A stretch of 11,992 bases of DNA from JAAERC01 sp032123495. GTDB taxonomy: Bacteria > Zixibacteria > MSB-5A5 > GN15 > PGXB01. Both the position numbers and the translations under genes were made by a program. The DNA is taken from the NCBI GenBank assembly GCA_032123495.1, contig JAQBFG010000125.1, positions 1 through 11,992 on the forward strand, given 5' to 3'. Shown one piece after another: positions 1 through 7,452 of this stretch; the stretch's first letter is position 1, and each line of letters begins with the position of its first letter. The notes under the pieces were generated by a model. It did not search any database, was not told the origin of the DNA, and worked only from the letters and a program-made list of their open reading frames with translations.

Positions 1-2
1 TC

Positions 3-1166
3 CATCATCCTATTGTTTTGACAATAATCGTTCCCTACGTGACCCTGGGATTGTCCACAATTATCTGGCCGGAATGCAGTCGAATTACGTGGGGTTGGAT
101 ATCACTGGCTGGATCATTGATTTATTTTGGCGTTTCGATTCTTCTGAAAAAAATCACACAATTAGACAAATTATCTCTCACTCACTTAATGGTTAGCCTG
201 CTCTTTTTTACTATTGCTTTGAGTCTTCTGCTAAAAGGTGACACTTTGTTTATTTCTCTTGTTGTCGAAGCAGCCATATTACTTATTATCTCAAAGCGGA
301 TATCCCATAAAGGAATAGAGATTTTTGCTCATTTCCTATTCGTCATCTGTGCTCTGATTATGATGGATCGGCTCAGGCTTTATAACATTGAATCGTATTT
401 TAGGTCTTTCGATGCTACACCGATTTTGAATGCCCGTGCTTTGACCGATCTTGGAGCTATAAGTTTGGGCTTTCTGATGAGTGTACTGCTCAAATCGATT
501 TATGAAAAGAGAATATACTTTATTGCTTCTTTTACGGCCCTTGGAATTTTGCATTGTCGCGAACTGGAAGGCAATATTTTGTTTATCTCCGTGATTGCCC
601 TGACTCTGATCAATCACATTATCGCCTATGCTAAAAAGGATCATGTTATCACCGCCTTTGCCCATATTTTCTTTATTGGGATAGCAATCTGGTTGGTGAC
701 AAGACTGTTTGTTCCAAATGAAACCGAACCAGTCCTGATCGGTGCTTATGCCTTGAGTAATTTGATAGCTATTATTGCCATTGCAGGAATCGCGCGGCTG
801 TTTAGCGCAAAAAACGAATCGTTATCATATTTGGTATGCGCTCACATAGCTCTATTGGGTTGGTTTCTAAGTGAGCTTATCCGTTTGGAAAACGGACAAG
901 GTTATGTAACGATTGCATGGGGCGTTTACAGTACTGTCCTGCTCATTATTGGATTGGTAAAAAATCACAGTTTCCTAAGATCAACGGCCATGATTACTTT
1001 ATTTGTTGTTGTCGGTAAGCTGTTTCTGGTTGATCTGGCCAAACTCGAAGTCCTGTGGCGGATATTGTTATTTATGGGCTTTGGCGGACTGTTTTTGTTC
1101 TTGAGCTACTATTTTCAAGATCTCTGGAAAAAAAAACCATCAGATGAAAATATAAAGGTTTCGTAG
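3..1166 (+). CDS. DUF2339-like multi-pass membrane protein, 3' part
   Basis: The reading frame is open from the left window edge, so the N-terminus lies upstream; a TTG at 18 is not a credible start because the frame continues before it. About 387 residues are visible, almost entirely hydrophobic helices separated by short Lys/Arg-rich turns, consistent with ten or more membrane segments. The repeated pattern of a long hydrophobic stretch such as FTIALSLLLKGD followed by EAAILLIISKRI, and the C-terminal VVGKLFLVDLAKLEVLWRIL, resemble DUF2339 predicted membrane proteins, where a K-x-F-x-x-D-L-x-x-L segment near the C-terminus is typical. The function of DUF2339 proteins is not known to me; a role in the cell envelope is a guess. 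The protein ends in a short charged cytoplasmic-type tail. No terminator hairpin follows. The family call is by pattern recall, not by search. Confidence 0.7.
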   Translation, partial: HHPIVLTIIVPYVTLGLSTIIWPECSRITWGWISLAGSLIYFGVSILLKKITQLDKLSLTHLMVSLLFFTIALSLLLKGDTLFISLVVEAAILLIISKRISHKGIEIFAHFLFVICALIMMDRLRLYNIESYFRSFDATPILNARALTDLGAISLGFLMSVLLKSIYEKRIYFIASFTALGILHCRELEGNILFISVIALTLINHIIAYAKKDHVITAFAHIFFIGIAIWLVTRLFVPNETEPVLIGAYALSNLIAIIAIAGIARLFSAKNESLSYLVCAHIALLGWFLSELIRLENGQGYVTIAWGVYSTVLLIIGLVKNHSFLRSTAMITLFVVVGKLFLVDLAKLEVLWRILLFMGFGGLFLFLSYYFQDLWKKKPSDENIKVS

Positions 1167-1227
1167 ATCCACCTGCTTAAACCTGGCGCAAGAGATTTTG
1201 CAATACAACTTTAATATATGTCTTGAC

Positions 1228-1249
1228 GCAGAAGACACGCCCAGTCTGC
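1228..1249. repeat. imperfect hairpin in DUF2339-SDR spacer
   Basis: GCAGAAGAC at 1228-1236 and GTCTGC at 1244-1249 form an imperfect stem (GCAG/CTGC and GAC/GTC with bulged bases) around the loop ACGCCCA. The segment is richer in G+C than the AT-rich spacer around it. No T-run follows on either strand, so it is not an obvious terminator. It may be a decayed dispersed repeat, a leader structure, or chance. Confidence 0.3.
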
Positions 1250-1272
1250 CACCCATCGGTTTCCTAAACTTT

Positions 1273-1304
1273 TTGATCAAATCTTTAGCGAATTTATATA
1301 TAAT
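1273..1304 (+). promoter_or_regulatory. candidate promoter for the SDR gene
   Basis: TTGATC at 1273-1278 could be a -35 element. TATATA at 1295-1300 (spacer 16) or TATAAT at 1299-1304 (spacer 20) could be the -10 element. This would give a leader of roughly 60 bases before the ATG at 1372. The region is AT-rich, so such hexamers arise easily, and organisms of the Bacteroidetes side often use a different promoter consensus. Confidence 0.3.
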
Positions 1305-1371
1305 AATTTGGAATTTATTATGAGATAAAAATATTCTGAACAAAACAATATACTTTTCCGTATTGGTCGTG

Positions 1372-2382
1372 ATGAAACGATTTAATAAAATACTTGTCAC
1401 CGGGGCATCAGGGCAGCTTGGGCGAAAACTGATTAGAAAATTTGATACCGAAGGATATTCAATTCGGGCGCATTTTAGGTCAGAACAACAGGCAGAACGC
1501 TGGAATATATATAACGCTGAGCCTGCTATTGGTGATTTACTTAATGATAACTGGTATGAACAGGCGGTTGAGGGAAACGATGCGGTTATACACTGTGCCG
1601 CCTGGGTCAGTCTCAGGCAAGTCGATGCCGACCTGATGTTTCGTATCAATGTTGAAGGCACCAGAAAAATCGCAGAGGCCTGTAATAAATCAAAAACGGT
1701 CAAAAGGCTAATTCATATTTCATCGGTCGCGGCGATTGGCGCGACAAGAGAAAATAAACCTCTTGACGAAACTGCAGAATTTAATCTCTTAAAATATAAG
1801 ATACCGTATTTCACAACCAAATATCTGGCTGAAAAAGAAGCGTTGAAACACAACGGCAGCAATCTTGAAGTGATTTCTGTAAATCCCTCGATTATGATCT
1901 CCCCGCCTGATCGCGAAATAACTGAAGGTGATTTATCTAAAATCCCAAAAAATATCCCGGCCTATTTTAATTTTGCCGTAAATCTGGTTCAAACCGATGA
2001 TGTTATCAATGGAATTATTGCCGCATTGGAAAAAGGTAATCCGGGTCAGAGATATATTCTGGGCGGAGATAATATCGATCAGGATAAAGCATTTGAGATA
2101 GTGTCAAAATATTTTGGTATTAAGAAACCAATATTGCGTTTGCCATACGGTTTAATTTTATTGGTTGGGGCCTTTTTGAGCAGTTTTACTTCGATTAAGA
2201 GAATATTTAACAAGAATACTCCCGCGCCTAAATTAAGTCTGAATATCGCTCGATTGGCGAAATATCGGTTTATCTATAGTTCCGAGAAAGCGAAAAAAGA
2301 GCTGGGATATCGTCCGGTTTCAGTGGAATCAACTATTAAAGCAATTTTAGATGGATTAAAAAAGCAGGCGATATCAGTATAA
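1372..2382 (+). CDS. NAD(P)-dependent extended SDR (DFR/HpnA-like)
   Basis: A 336-residue extended short-chain dehydrogenase/reductase of the NAD-dependent epimerase/dehydratase superfamily. The Rossmann nucleotide-binding motif GASGQLG sits at residues 11-17. An HISSVAAIG strand (115-123) carries the active-site Ser, and the catalytic YxxxK pair is Y146/K150. The middle and C-terminal parts, with NPSIMISPPDR (171-181), VNLVQTDDVINGI, GQRYILGGDN (225-234) and a final KAKKELGYRP (306-315), resemble dihydroflavonol-4-reductase-like and HpnA-like proteins that act on sugars, sterol-type or small carbonyl substrates. The substrate cannot be read from sequence. I chose ATG at 1372, which places the Rossmann strand at the normal distance from the N-terminus; an in-frame TTG at 1363 would add three residues. 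Neither start has a clear Shine-Dalgarno. The gene stands alone and converges on the next one with 8 bases between stop codons. Confidence 0.85.
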   Translation: MKRFNKILVTGASGQLGRKLIRKFDTEGYSIRAHFRSEQQAERWNIYNAEPAIGDLLNDNWYEQAVEGNDAVIHCAAWVSLRQVDADLMFRINVEGTRKIAEACNKSKTVKRLIHISSVAAIGATRENKPLDETAEFNLLKYKIPYFTTKYLAEKEALKHNGSNLEVISVNPSIMISPPDREITEGDLSKIPKNIPAYFNFAVNLVQTDDVINGIIAALEKGNPGQRYILGGDNIDQDKAFEIVSKYFGIKKPILRLPYGLILLVGAFLSSFTSIKRIFNKNTPAPKLSLNIARLAKYRFIYSSEKAKKELGYRPVSVESTIKAILDGLKKQAISV

Positions 2383-2390
2383 TATTGATG

Positions 2391-3128
2391 CTATAAATTG
2401 ATATTCAAACCAAATGCGAGATAATGAAGCAGGGCGAAATTATAAACCTCATCTACATTCGCACCCCCCTCAAGCAAACGATAGCCAAAATAGGTCCCAA
2501 TTAAATTATTAGCTGAATAATTCAGACTTATTAAAACATCCTCGGCTCTTCCCTGCGGCGCCGCCAGCGCATCACCTTCCAAAGAAGCAAAAAGCCGATT
2601 TGTAAGATTCATACGGATTTTGAAATTAACCAACGGAACAAACCCGACATTTTTCTTTTCAGCTTTACTTGCAGAATTTTCAACTACAATAGAGGCCTCA
2701 CGGATTTTTCCGGTTAGTCCAAGTCCAATTATAAATCGCCTGTTTTCAAGAATTGTCCTGCGATATGTCAATCGATAAGAATTAAATTTGTATTTTGCAT
2801 TTATTCTTGAGTTACCGGCAAATGTTTCATTTTCATAGATAATATCATCTGGTAAGATGCCTGCGGCAGAAAGAGACAGCGGAGCAATTAATAGCGAAAA
2901 ATGATCTCTTTCATTTAAGTCAAAATTCAGATTTATTCGATAATACTGCTTTGATTCAGTCTTCAAGTCATCGGTCAAAGAAAATAGCGTTCCGGTTGCC
3001 TTCGGAATCTGAACATCATTATAACCGCTCGTCACTAATCCGGTTTCGAAATTAATTCCGGTTTGCCCATAACTCAAACTGAAGGAAAAAATCAGTATTA
3101 AAGCCACTATATAAGTGTTCTTTCTCAT
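2391..3128 (-). CDS. small outer-membrane beta-barrel protein, unknown role
   Basis: A 245-residue protein that I do not recognise as a named family. Residues 1-21 form a classic signal peptide (MRKN, hydrophobic core, SFSLSYGQ), with cleavage likely before or after Gln22. The rest alternates polar and hydrophobic residues in short strands (for example YYRINLNFDL at 62-71, SYRLTYRRTI at 117-126, FIIGLGLTGKI at 132-142, FASLEGDAL at 180-188). It ends in HYLAFGLNINL, as expected for a final strand of an outer-membrane beta barrel of roughly 8-12 strands. It contains no cysteine near the N-terminus, so it is not a lipoprotein. The start at 3128 is fixed by the signal peptide, although no clear Shine-Dalgarno precedes it. 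It is divergent from hppA across a 260-base regulatory region and convergent with the SDR gene. A porin-like, structural or adhesion role would all be guesses. Confidence 0.7.
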   Translation of the reverse strand: MRKNTYIVALILIFSFSLSYGQTGINFETGLVTSGYNDVQIPKATGTLFSLTDDLKTESKQYYRINLNFDLNERDHFSLLIAPLSLSAAGILPDDIIYENETFAGNSRINAKYKFNSYRLTYRRTILENRRFIIGLGLTGKIREASIVVENSASKAEKKNVGFVPLVNFKIRMNLTNRLFASLEGDALAAPQGRAEDVLISLNYSANNLIGTYFGYRLLEGGANVDEVYNFALLHYLAFGLNINL

Positions 3129-3162
3129 ATCTATTTAAAACTGCTTGATCTATTCAAAAGTT

Positions 3163-3178
3163 CCCTCAAAATGGAGGG
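3163..3178. repeat. short perfect inverted repeat upstream of the small barrel gene
   Basis: CCCTC at 3163-3167 and GAGGG at 3174-3178 pair perfectly around a 6-base loop, 35 bases upstream of the minus-strand start codon. It could be a small hairpin in the 5' untranslated leader of the barrel gene or an operator half-site pair. A five-base stem is weak evidence. Confidence 0.25.
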
Positions 3179-3205
3179 TTCAGGCAAAAATCAGTATTTT
3201 AAGTT

Positions 3206-3221
3206 TGTGAAGAAAATCACA
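3206..3221. promoter_or_regulatory. Crp-type palindrome TGTGA-N6-TCACA
   Basis: TGTGA at 3206-3210 and TCACA at 3217-3221 are separated by six bases (AGAAAA), which is the exact consensus geometry of Crp-family binding sites. The centre is at 3213.5, about 60 bases upstream of the hppA start site predicted from the -10 element at 3262-3267. That is the usual placement of a class I activator site. It also lies 78 bases or more upstream of the divergent barrel gene and could serve both. That a Crp/Fnr-family regulator binds here is inference; no such regulator gene is in the window. Confidence 0.45.
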
Positions 3222-3239
3222 TTCTTTCCAAAATCTTTC

Positions 3240-3267
3240 TTGACAAATATTCAATTTATCGTAAATT
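3240..3267 (+). promoter_or_regulatory. sigma70-like promoter of hppA
   Basis: A perfect TTGACA -35 hexamer at 3240-3245 is followed after 16 bases by TAAATT (3262-3267), matching four of six -10 positions. The transcript would start near 3274, leaving a leader of about 115 bases before the hppA ATG. The Crp-type palindrome lies just upstream. Confidence 0.5.
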
Positions 3268-3352
3268 CCCGAGTTAAATTAAAGTGTGTAAGCGTTTGGG
3301 AAAAGGTTTGGACAATATAAAACACCTCACAGATCATTGCGCGATTAATAAT

Positions 3353-3377
3353 TCAACTTATACATACTATCAACTTA
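3353..3377 (+). repeat. direct repeat TCAACTTA x2 next to the hppA ribosome binding site
   Basis: The 8-base word TCAACTTA occurs at 3353-3360 and again at 3370-3377, 17 bases apart start to start, with the second copy touching the Shine-Dalgarno. The arrangement could be a regulator half-site pair in the untranslated leader, but may be chance in AT-rich DNA. Confidence 0.3.
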
Positions 3378-3382
3378 AGGAG
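3377..3382 (+). promoter_or_regulatory. strong ribosome binding site of hppA
   Basis: AAGGAG at 3377-3382 lies six bases before the ATG at 3389, a near-ideal Shine-Dalgarno that fixes the start and suggests efficient translation. Confidence 0.8.
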
Positions 3383-3388
3383 TTGTAG

Positions 3389-5398
3389 ATGAGTCACTGG
3401 ATGTATCTCTATTCCGCACAAGTTCTTGGTGTACTGGGCATTCTGTTTGCACTGGCCCTATACTTCACCATTAAAAGAAAAGATGCGGGGAATGATCTTA
3501 TGAAAGACATCGCCGACCAGATTGCCAAAGGCGCGATGGTCTTTCTAAAACGAGAGTATTCGATACTCTCAATATTTATTATTGTGGTTTTTGGCCTTCT
3601 GTTCTGGAAAATATCCGCCGCCACAGCGATCGCCTTTATCTGCGGCGCGATTTGCTCGATGCTGGCCGGATATTTCGGGATGCAGGCCGCCACTAAAGCT
3701 AATGTCAGAACCGCTGCCGCGGCAAATAATTCCGGGCAGGGCGAGGCGCTTTCAGTCGCTTTTACCGGCGGTGCCGTGATGGGTATGTCGGTAGCATCGC
3801 TGGGACTTCTCGGTGTTGGCATTTTCACCTATCTGGTCTTCAGACTTGATTTCTTTACCTGGGCCGATCTGGCCGGATACGGTATGGGTGCATCATCGAT
3901 CGCACTTTTTGCTCGTGTTGGCGGCGGTATCTATACTAAATCAGCCGATGTTGGCGCTGATCTGGTTGGTAAAGTCGAAGCTGGTATCCCTGAAGATGAT
4001 CCACGCAACCCGGCCGTCATTGCCGATAACGTTGGCGATAACGTTGGTGACACTGCTGGAATGGGTGCCGATCTGTTTGAATCGTATGTAGGTTCGATTA
4101 TTGCTACTATCGCGATTGCCGCGGTCTCACTCGGAGTGAGCAATCCGGTTGATGGTTCAGAGATTATGGGCAAAGTATTACTTCCGATCGCGATTGCATC
4201 GGCAGGTATTATTGCTTCGGTTTTAGGCGTTTTGTCCGTTAAGGCTTTTGTCGGTATGAAAAATCCGGCTGCAGTTTTGCGTATTGTAACGTATGTCGCT
4301 TCTATTGTTCTGTTTATTGCCGCCTGGTTTATCATTAGTGGTTTTGGTCTGGACCAACAACTTTTCTGGGCAATTCTTGGCGGTAATATAGCCGGTATCT
4401 TAATTGGACTTTTGACTGAATATTACACCGCTGCAGGTCCGGTTCGTAAAATTGCCGAGGCCTCAAAAACCGGTGCCGCCACGACTATTATTCAAGGTTT
4501 GGCAGTTGGTTTGGAATCGGTGGCACTTCCGGTAGTAATTATTGCTATGGCGATTTTGCTCGGCTTCAAGCTCGGTGGATTGTATGGTATTGGTCTCGCC
4601 GCGGTTGGTATGCTTTCGACCATCGGTGTCACCATGTCGGTTGACGCTTATGGTCCGATTGCTGACAACGCCGGTGGAATTACTGAAATGGCCGGATTGG
4701 GCGAGGATGTTCGCAAAATCACTGACCGTCTCGATTCTCTTGGAAATACTACTGCTGCCATTGGTAAAGGTTTTGCCATCGGCTCGGCCGCTTTGACTGC
4801 TTTGGCTCTGTTCTCAGCATACTCTACAGCCGCTCAGGTCACCTCTATTGATCTTATGAATCCAGTCGTTGTGGTTGGAATGTTCCTTGGTGGTATCATA
4901 CCGTTCCTGATTGCCGCCATGACCATGACTGCGGTCGGCAAAGCAGCTTTTGCAATGGTTGAAGAAGTTCGCCGTCAGTTCCGCGAAATCACCGGATTGA
5001 TGGAAGGTACAGCCAAACCGGACACAGAACGTTGTGTTGATATTGCAACGAAATCTGCTTTGAAGGAAATGGTTTTGCCGGGACTGGTCGCTATTGCTGC
5101 TCCGATTCTGGTTGGACTTATTCTTGGTAAAGAGGCTCTCGGCGGATTCCTGGGCGGAGCAACATTATCTGGTGTCTTGATGGCGCTGATGATGTCTAAC
5201 GCCGGTGGTGCCTGGGATAATGCCAAGAAATATATCGAATCCGGAAAACTTGGCGGTAAAGGCTCCGATGCTCATAAAGCAGCGGTTGTTGGTGATACTG
5301 TTGGTGATCCGTTCAAAGACACCTCCGGTCCTTCGATGAATATTCTTATTAAACTTATGGCTATGGTTTCACTTGTTCTGGCTCCGCTGTTCATATAA
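3389..5398 (+). CDS. hppA: membrane-bound K+-dependent ion-pumping pyrophosphatase
   Basis: A 669-residue integral membrane pyrophosphatase, at the short end of the family's usual 660-770, with about 16 hydrophobic helices. It hydrolyses cytoplasmic pyrophosphate and pumps H+ and/or Na+ out across the inner membrane. Signature motifs are all present: DVGADLVGKVE (188-197), DNVGDNVGD (213-221), DAYGPIADNAGG (419-430) and GDTVGDPFKDTSGP (635-648), which supply the Asp/Lys ligands for Mg-pyrophosphate. The GNTTAA motif (452-457) has Ala456 where K+-independent enzymes have Lys, and Gly459 follows, so K+ dependence is expected. Glu231 in DLFESY occupies the position of the gate glutamate of Na+-pumping enzymes rather than the shifted position of plant H+ pumps. 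Na+ transport is therefore plausible, but K+-dependent H+ pumps with the same Glu exist. The start is fixed by a strong Shine-Dalgarno. The gene appears monocistronic, with its own promoter, Crp-type site and terminator. Confidence 0.96.
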   Translation: MSHWMYLYSAQVLGVLGILFALALYFTIKRKDAGNDLMKDIADQIAKGAMVFLKREYSILSIFIIVVFGLLFWKISAATAIAFICGAICSMLAGYFGMQAATKANVRTAAAANNSGQGEALSVAFTGGAVMGMSVASLGLLGVGIFTYLVFRLDFFTWADLAGYGMGASSIALFARVGGGIYTKSADVGADLVGKVEAGIPEDDPRNPAVIADNVGDNVGDTAGMGADLFESYVGSIIATIAIAAVSLGVSNPVDGSEIMGKVLLPIAIASAGIIASVLGVLSVKAFVGMKNPAAVLRIVTYVASIVLFIAAWFIISGFGLDQQLFWAILGGNIAGILIGLLTEYYTAAGPVRKIAEASKTGAATTIIQGLAVGLESVALPVVIIAMAILLGFKLGGLYGIGLAAVGMLSTIGVTMSVDAYGPIADNAGGITEMAGLGEDVRKITDRLDSLGNTTAAIGKGFAIGSAALTALALFSAYSTAAQVTSIDLMNPVVVVGMFLGGIIPFLIAAMTMTAVGKAAFAMVEEVRRQFREITGLMEGTAKPDTERCVDIATKSALKEMVLPGLVAIAAPILVGLILGKEALGGFLGGATLSGVLMALMMSNAGGAWDNAKKYIESGKLGGKGSDAHKAAVVGDTVGDPFKDTSGPSMNILIKLMAMVSLVLAPLFI

Positions 5399-5418
5399 GA
5401 ATTATTGATTATAAAATA

Positions 5419-5452
5419 AAAAGCCCGGCCAATTTGGTCGGGCTTTTTTATT
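5419..5452. terminator. bidirectional intrinsic terminator
   Basis: A 12-base-pair stem with a single G-U wobble pairs 5419-5430 with 5436-5447 around the loop AATTT. On the plus strand it runs into TTTTATTTA after hppA. Read on the minus strand it is followed by TTTTATTTTAT. It lies between the hppA stop (5398) and the stop of the TonB-receptor-like gene (5467), so it can end both converging transcripts. Confidence 0.9.
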
Positions 5453-5466
5453 TAACAGAAGATAAA

Positions 5467-7452
5467 TCAATCGAGGAATTCCCAGGTAAACCCATAATAG
5501 AAAAGCAAATCGCGGATCCCATAATCCTCACGCGGTTTGTAATTGGAAGCAAACAGATTCTGCCAATAATAATAAAATCGGAAAGATTTGATTCTGAAAG
5601 ATAATTTCATATTGCTGACAAAATTCTCACCCAGGTTGGCCGCAGTTTTTCCATACGCCGGATAGCTTTGGTATGGTCCAACATATCCGGCTTCAATATA
5701 ACCATAAAGATGCAGATCCAAAAACTTAAGGTAGTGATTCAATTCAAGCCCGGTAATAAACTGATAATCAGGCGCATAGGAGGGGTTGTCGTTACCATCG
5801 ATACTCAAATACCGATAAGAACCGGCACCGGTCCAGAATAGTTTATTGCCAAGAGATATTTTTTTGGTGATTGACATATTGGCATATTCAATATCATGAT
5901 TATAAGTTTTAAATGCCGTTAATGACAAACTGCTTGTATCTAAAGTAAATTGTTTCCAATCGATACCATCAAATATCTTTCCACCGGTTATCGAAATCGT
6001 TAGATCATTGTTTATTGCTCCAAGAGAAACCGTGAGATTGCCGGATAACTGTTTTTCCGGTTTAAGATAAACATTGCCCGATTCATAATAATCATTAACA
6101 GTTGCATCTATAAATTTATCTATCTGCGGAGTCAGATCAAGCTCATACTGCCGGGGAAACTTGGTAACATACCCGGTTGAAATCGACAGATAAAATGATT
6201 CGCTCTCGATTTTATAAGCAAGGACTGCTGATGGGGCAGGATCGTATCCTCCGACTTTCTCAGCGCTAATATTCGCGGCAAATGAATTGGTTGAATCACC
6301 CCAAAACATAGTTGAGGTTAGTTTGGCCCGATGCCGCGTCATAAAATAATTAAAATTATGATATTCTTCTTCGGTCATGGTTAGCTCATGATTCATATAA
6401 GTTTTTCCCCAAATTGACTCATGGGCATACAAAATTGAATTATCGATAATATCAATATCTCTCTTATAAGAATGTTGGGCGAGATTAGTTTCGGTTTCTG
6501 AGTGTTGATGCCGGATTCCAAGACTACTCTTATTATGTGAGGAGAAACTATAATCAAATCGGGCCGAAAAATCACGATCGCGCCGACTACGGGTAAATTT
6601 TGATTTTAATCTTAATGGGAAGTTCCCGCGGCGGCGGTACAATCGTCCATTTAGATTTAGATTCAGTTTGTTACTAATTGGATAAATGATATCGGCCCAA
6701 TGGTGATAGGTGCTATCGCCAAAACTGCCATCGAAACCATCACTTCGGCGATACTCGGCAGCCAATTGAATTAACCGACCTGATTTTTTCTGTTCGGTAA
6801 AAACCGCTTTGGTGTTGGAATAACCTAGATTTCCAACATCAACCACTAATTCTGATTCTGCCCGCGGCGATTTGGTCCGGACCGGAATCATTATTAGCGA
6901 TGCGGTGGAATTATCACCGCCGAATATTTTCCCAAGCGGTCCTTCAATATTATAGATTTCCTGGACCGGCGCCGTTGGGATATCATCAAAGCCAATCTGA
7001 TTATCCGGTTCCGGCAGGTGTTCCACCGGATGCAAGGCATTATCACCGAGGATAACATCAAGACGGTTGCCGGGCAAACCAAACGGCGATACCGTTTTTC
7101 TCATCGGAAACGGTTGATAATTTGTGCTGAAATTTGATGGGTTCGATTTAATAAAATCTCCGGCATCATGACCATAGGAACGAACAAACTGGCTGGTCAG
7201 ATCAAAACGGTCTGAAAGAAATATTTGGCATAAAGAATCGCGGATACTGAGCTGAGGCTCTTTTTTAACGCTGTCGACCAAAAGAGTATCGGCATACACA
7301 ATTTCCCATGGCTGCAGTTCAGTTGTATCTTTCGGAAACAGTGAAGTATCGACCATCTTAAGAGTATCTGATTCCTGGCCATAAGAAACAGAAAAGAATA
7401 ATAATAAGATGAGGTGTAATAAAATTGTTTTATAGTTAATTACTTTTTCCAT
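5467..7452 (-). CDS. TonB-dependent-receptor-like outer-membrane protein
   Basis: A 661-residue outer-membrane protein, last gene of the minus-strand operon. Residues 1-26 are a signal peptide ending SVSYGQ. A linker with many acidic residues follows and contains DTLLVDS (55-61), which resembles TonB-box sequences such as DTLVVTA of BtuB. Residues about 75-193 look like a divergent plug domain: LDVILGDNAL (131-140) at the place of the usual 'DG' loop, IPTAPVQEIYNIEGPLGKIFGGDN (158-181) at the usual IE-x-L-x-GP-x-x-x-x-G segment, then SLIMIPVRT. From about 200 on, alternating-polarity strands fit a 22-strand barrel, and the protein ends in FYYGFTWEFLD with the typical aromatic C-terminal strand. 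It would take up a substrate through the outer membrane with TonB-ExbBD energy. It overlaps the S-component gene by 17 bases, which suggests that the two handle the same substrate. The substrate is unknown. The plug is unusually weak, so a non-gated barrel cannot be excluded. Confidence 0.75.
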   Translation of the reverse strand: MEKVINYKTILLHLILLLFFSVSYGQESDTLKMVDTSLFPKDTTELQPWEIVYADTLLVDSVKKEPQLSIRDSLCQIFLSDRFDLTSQFVRSYGHDAGDFIKSNPSNFSTNYQPFPMRKTVSPFGLPGNRLDVILGDNALHPVEHLPEPDNQIGFDDIPTAPVQEIYNIEGPLGKIFGGDNSTASLIMIPVRTKSPRAESELVVDVGNLGYSNTKAVFTEQKKSGRLIQLAAEYRRSDGFDGSFGDSTYHHWADIIYPISNKLNLNLNGRLYRRRGNFPLRLKSKFTRSRRDRDFSARFDYSFSSHNKSSLGIRHQHSETETNLAQHSYKRDIDIIDNSILYAHESIWGKTYMNHELTMTEEEYHNFNYFMTRHRAKLTSTMFWGDSTNSFAANISAEKVGGYDPAPSAVLAYKIESESFYLSISTGYVTKFPRQYELDLTPQIDKFIDATVNDYYESGNVYLKPEKQLSGNLTVSLGAINNDLTISITGGKIFDGIDWKQFTLDTSSLSLTAFKTYNHDIEYANMSITKKISLGNKLFWTGAGSYRYLSIDGNDNPSYAPDYQFITGLELNHYLKFLDLHLYGYIEAGYVGPYQSYPAYGKTAANLGENFVSNMKLSFRIKSFRFYYYWQNLFASNYKPREDYGIRDLLFYYGFTWEFLD

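Noticed and set aside
1140..1703. 187-codon minus-strand frame over the DUF2339-SDR spacer
   Set aside because: Most of it is antisense to the Rossmann region of the SDR gene, and its tail simply reads through the spacer. There is no Shine-Dalgarno and no protein-like pattern.
3274..3376. Riboswitch in the hppA leader
   Set aside because: The roughly 100-base AU-rich leader shows no strong nested stems or known riboswitch core sequences that I could recognise.
4030..4056. Short direct repeat of GATAACGTTGG within hppA
   Set aside because: It encodes the DNVGDNVGD catalytic motif conserved across the family, so it is protein-driven and not a DNA repeat element.
3409..4335. Long open frames on the minus strand inside hppA (3409-3828 and 3931-4335)
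   Set aside because: They are antisense to an intact, highly conserved pyrophosphatase gene, have compositions expected from reading its codons backwards, and lack ribosome binding sites and recognisable domains.
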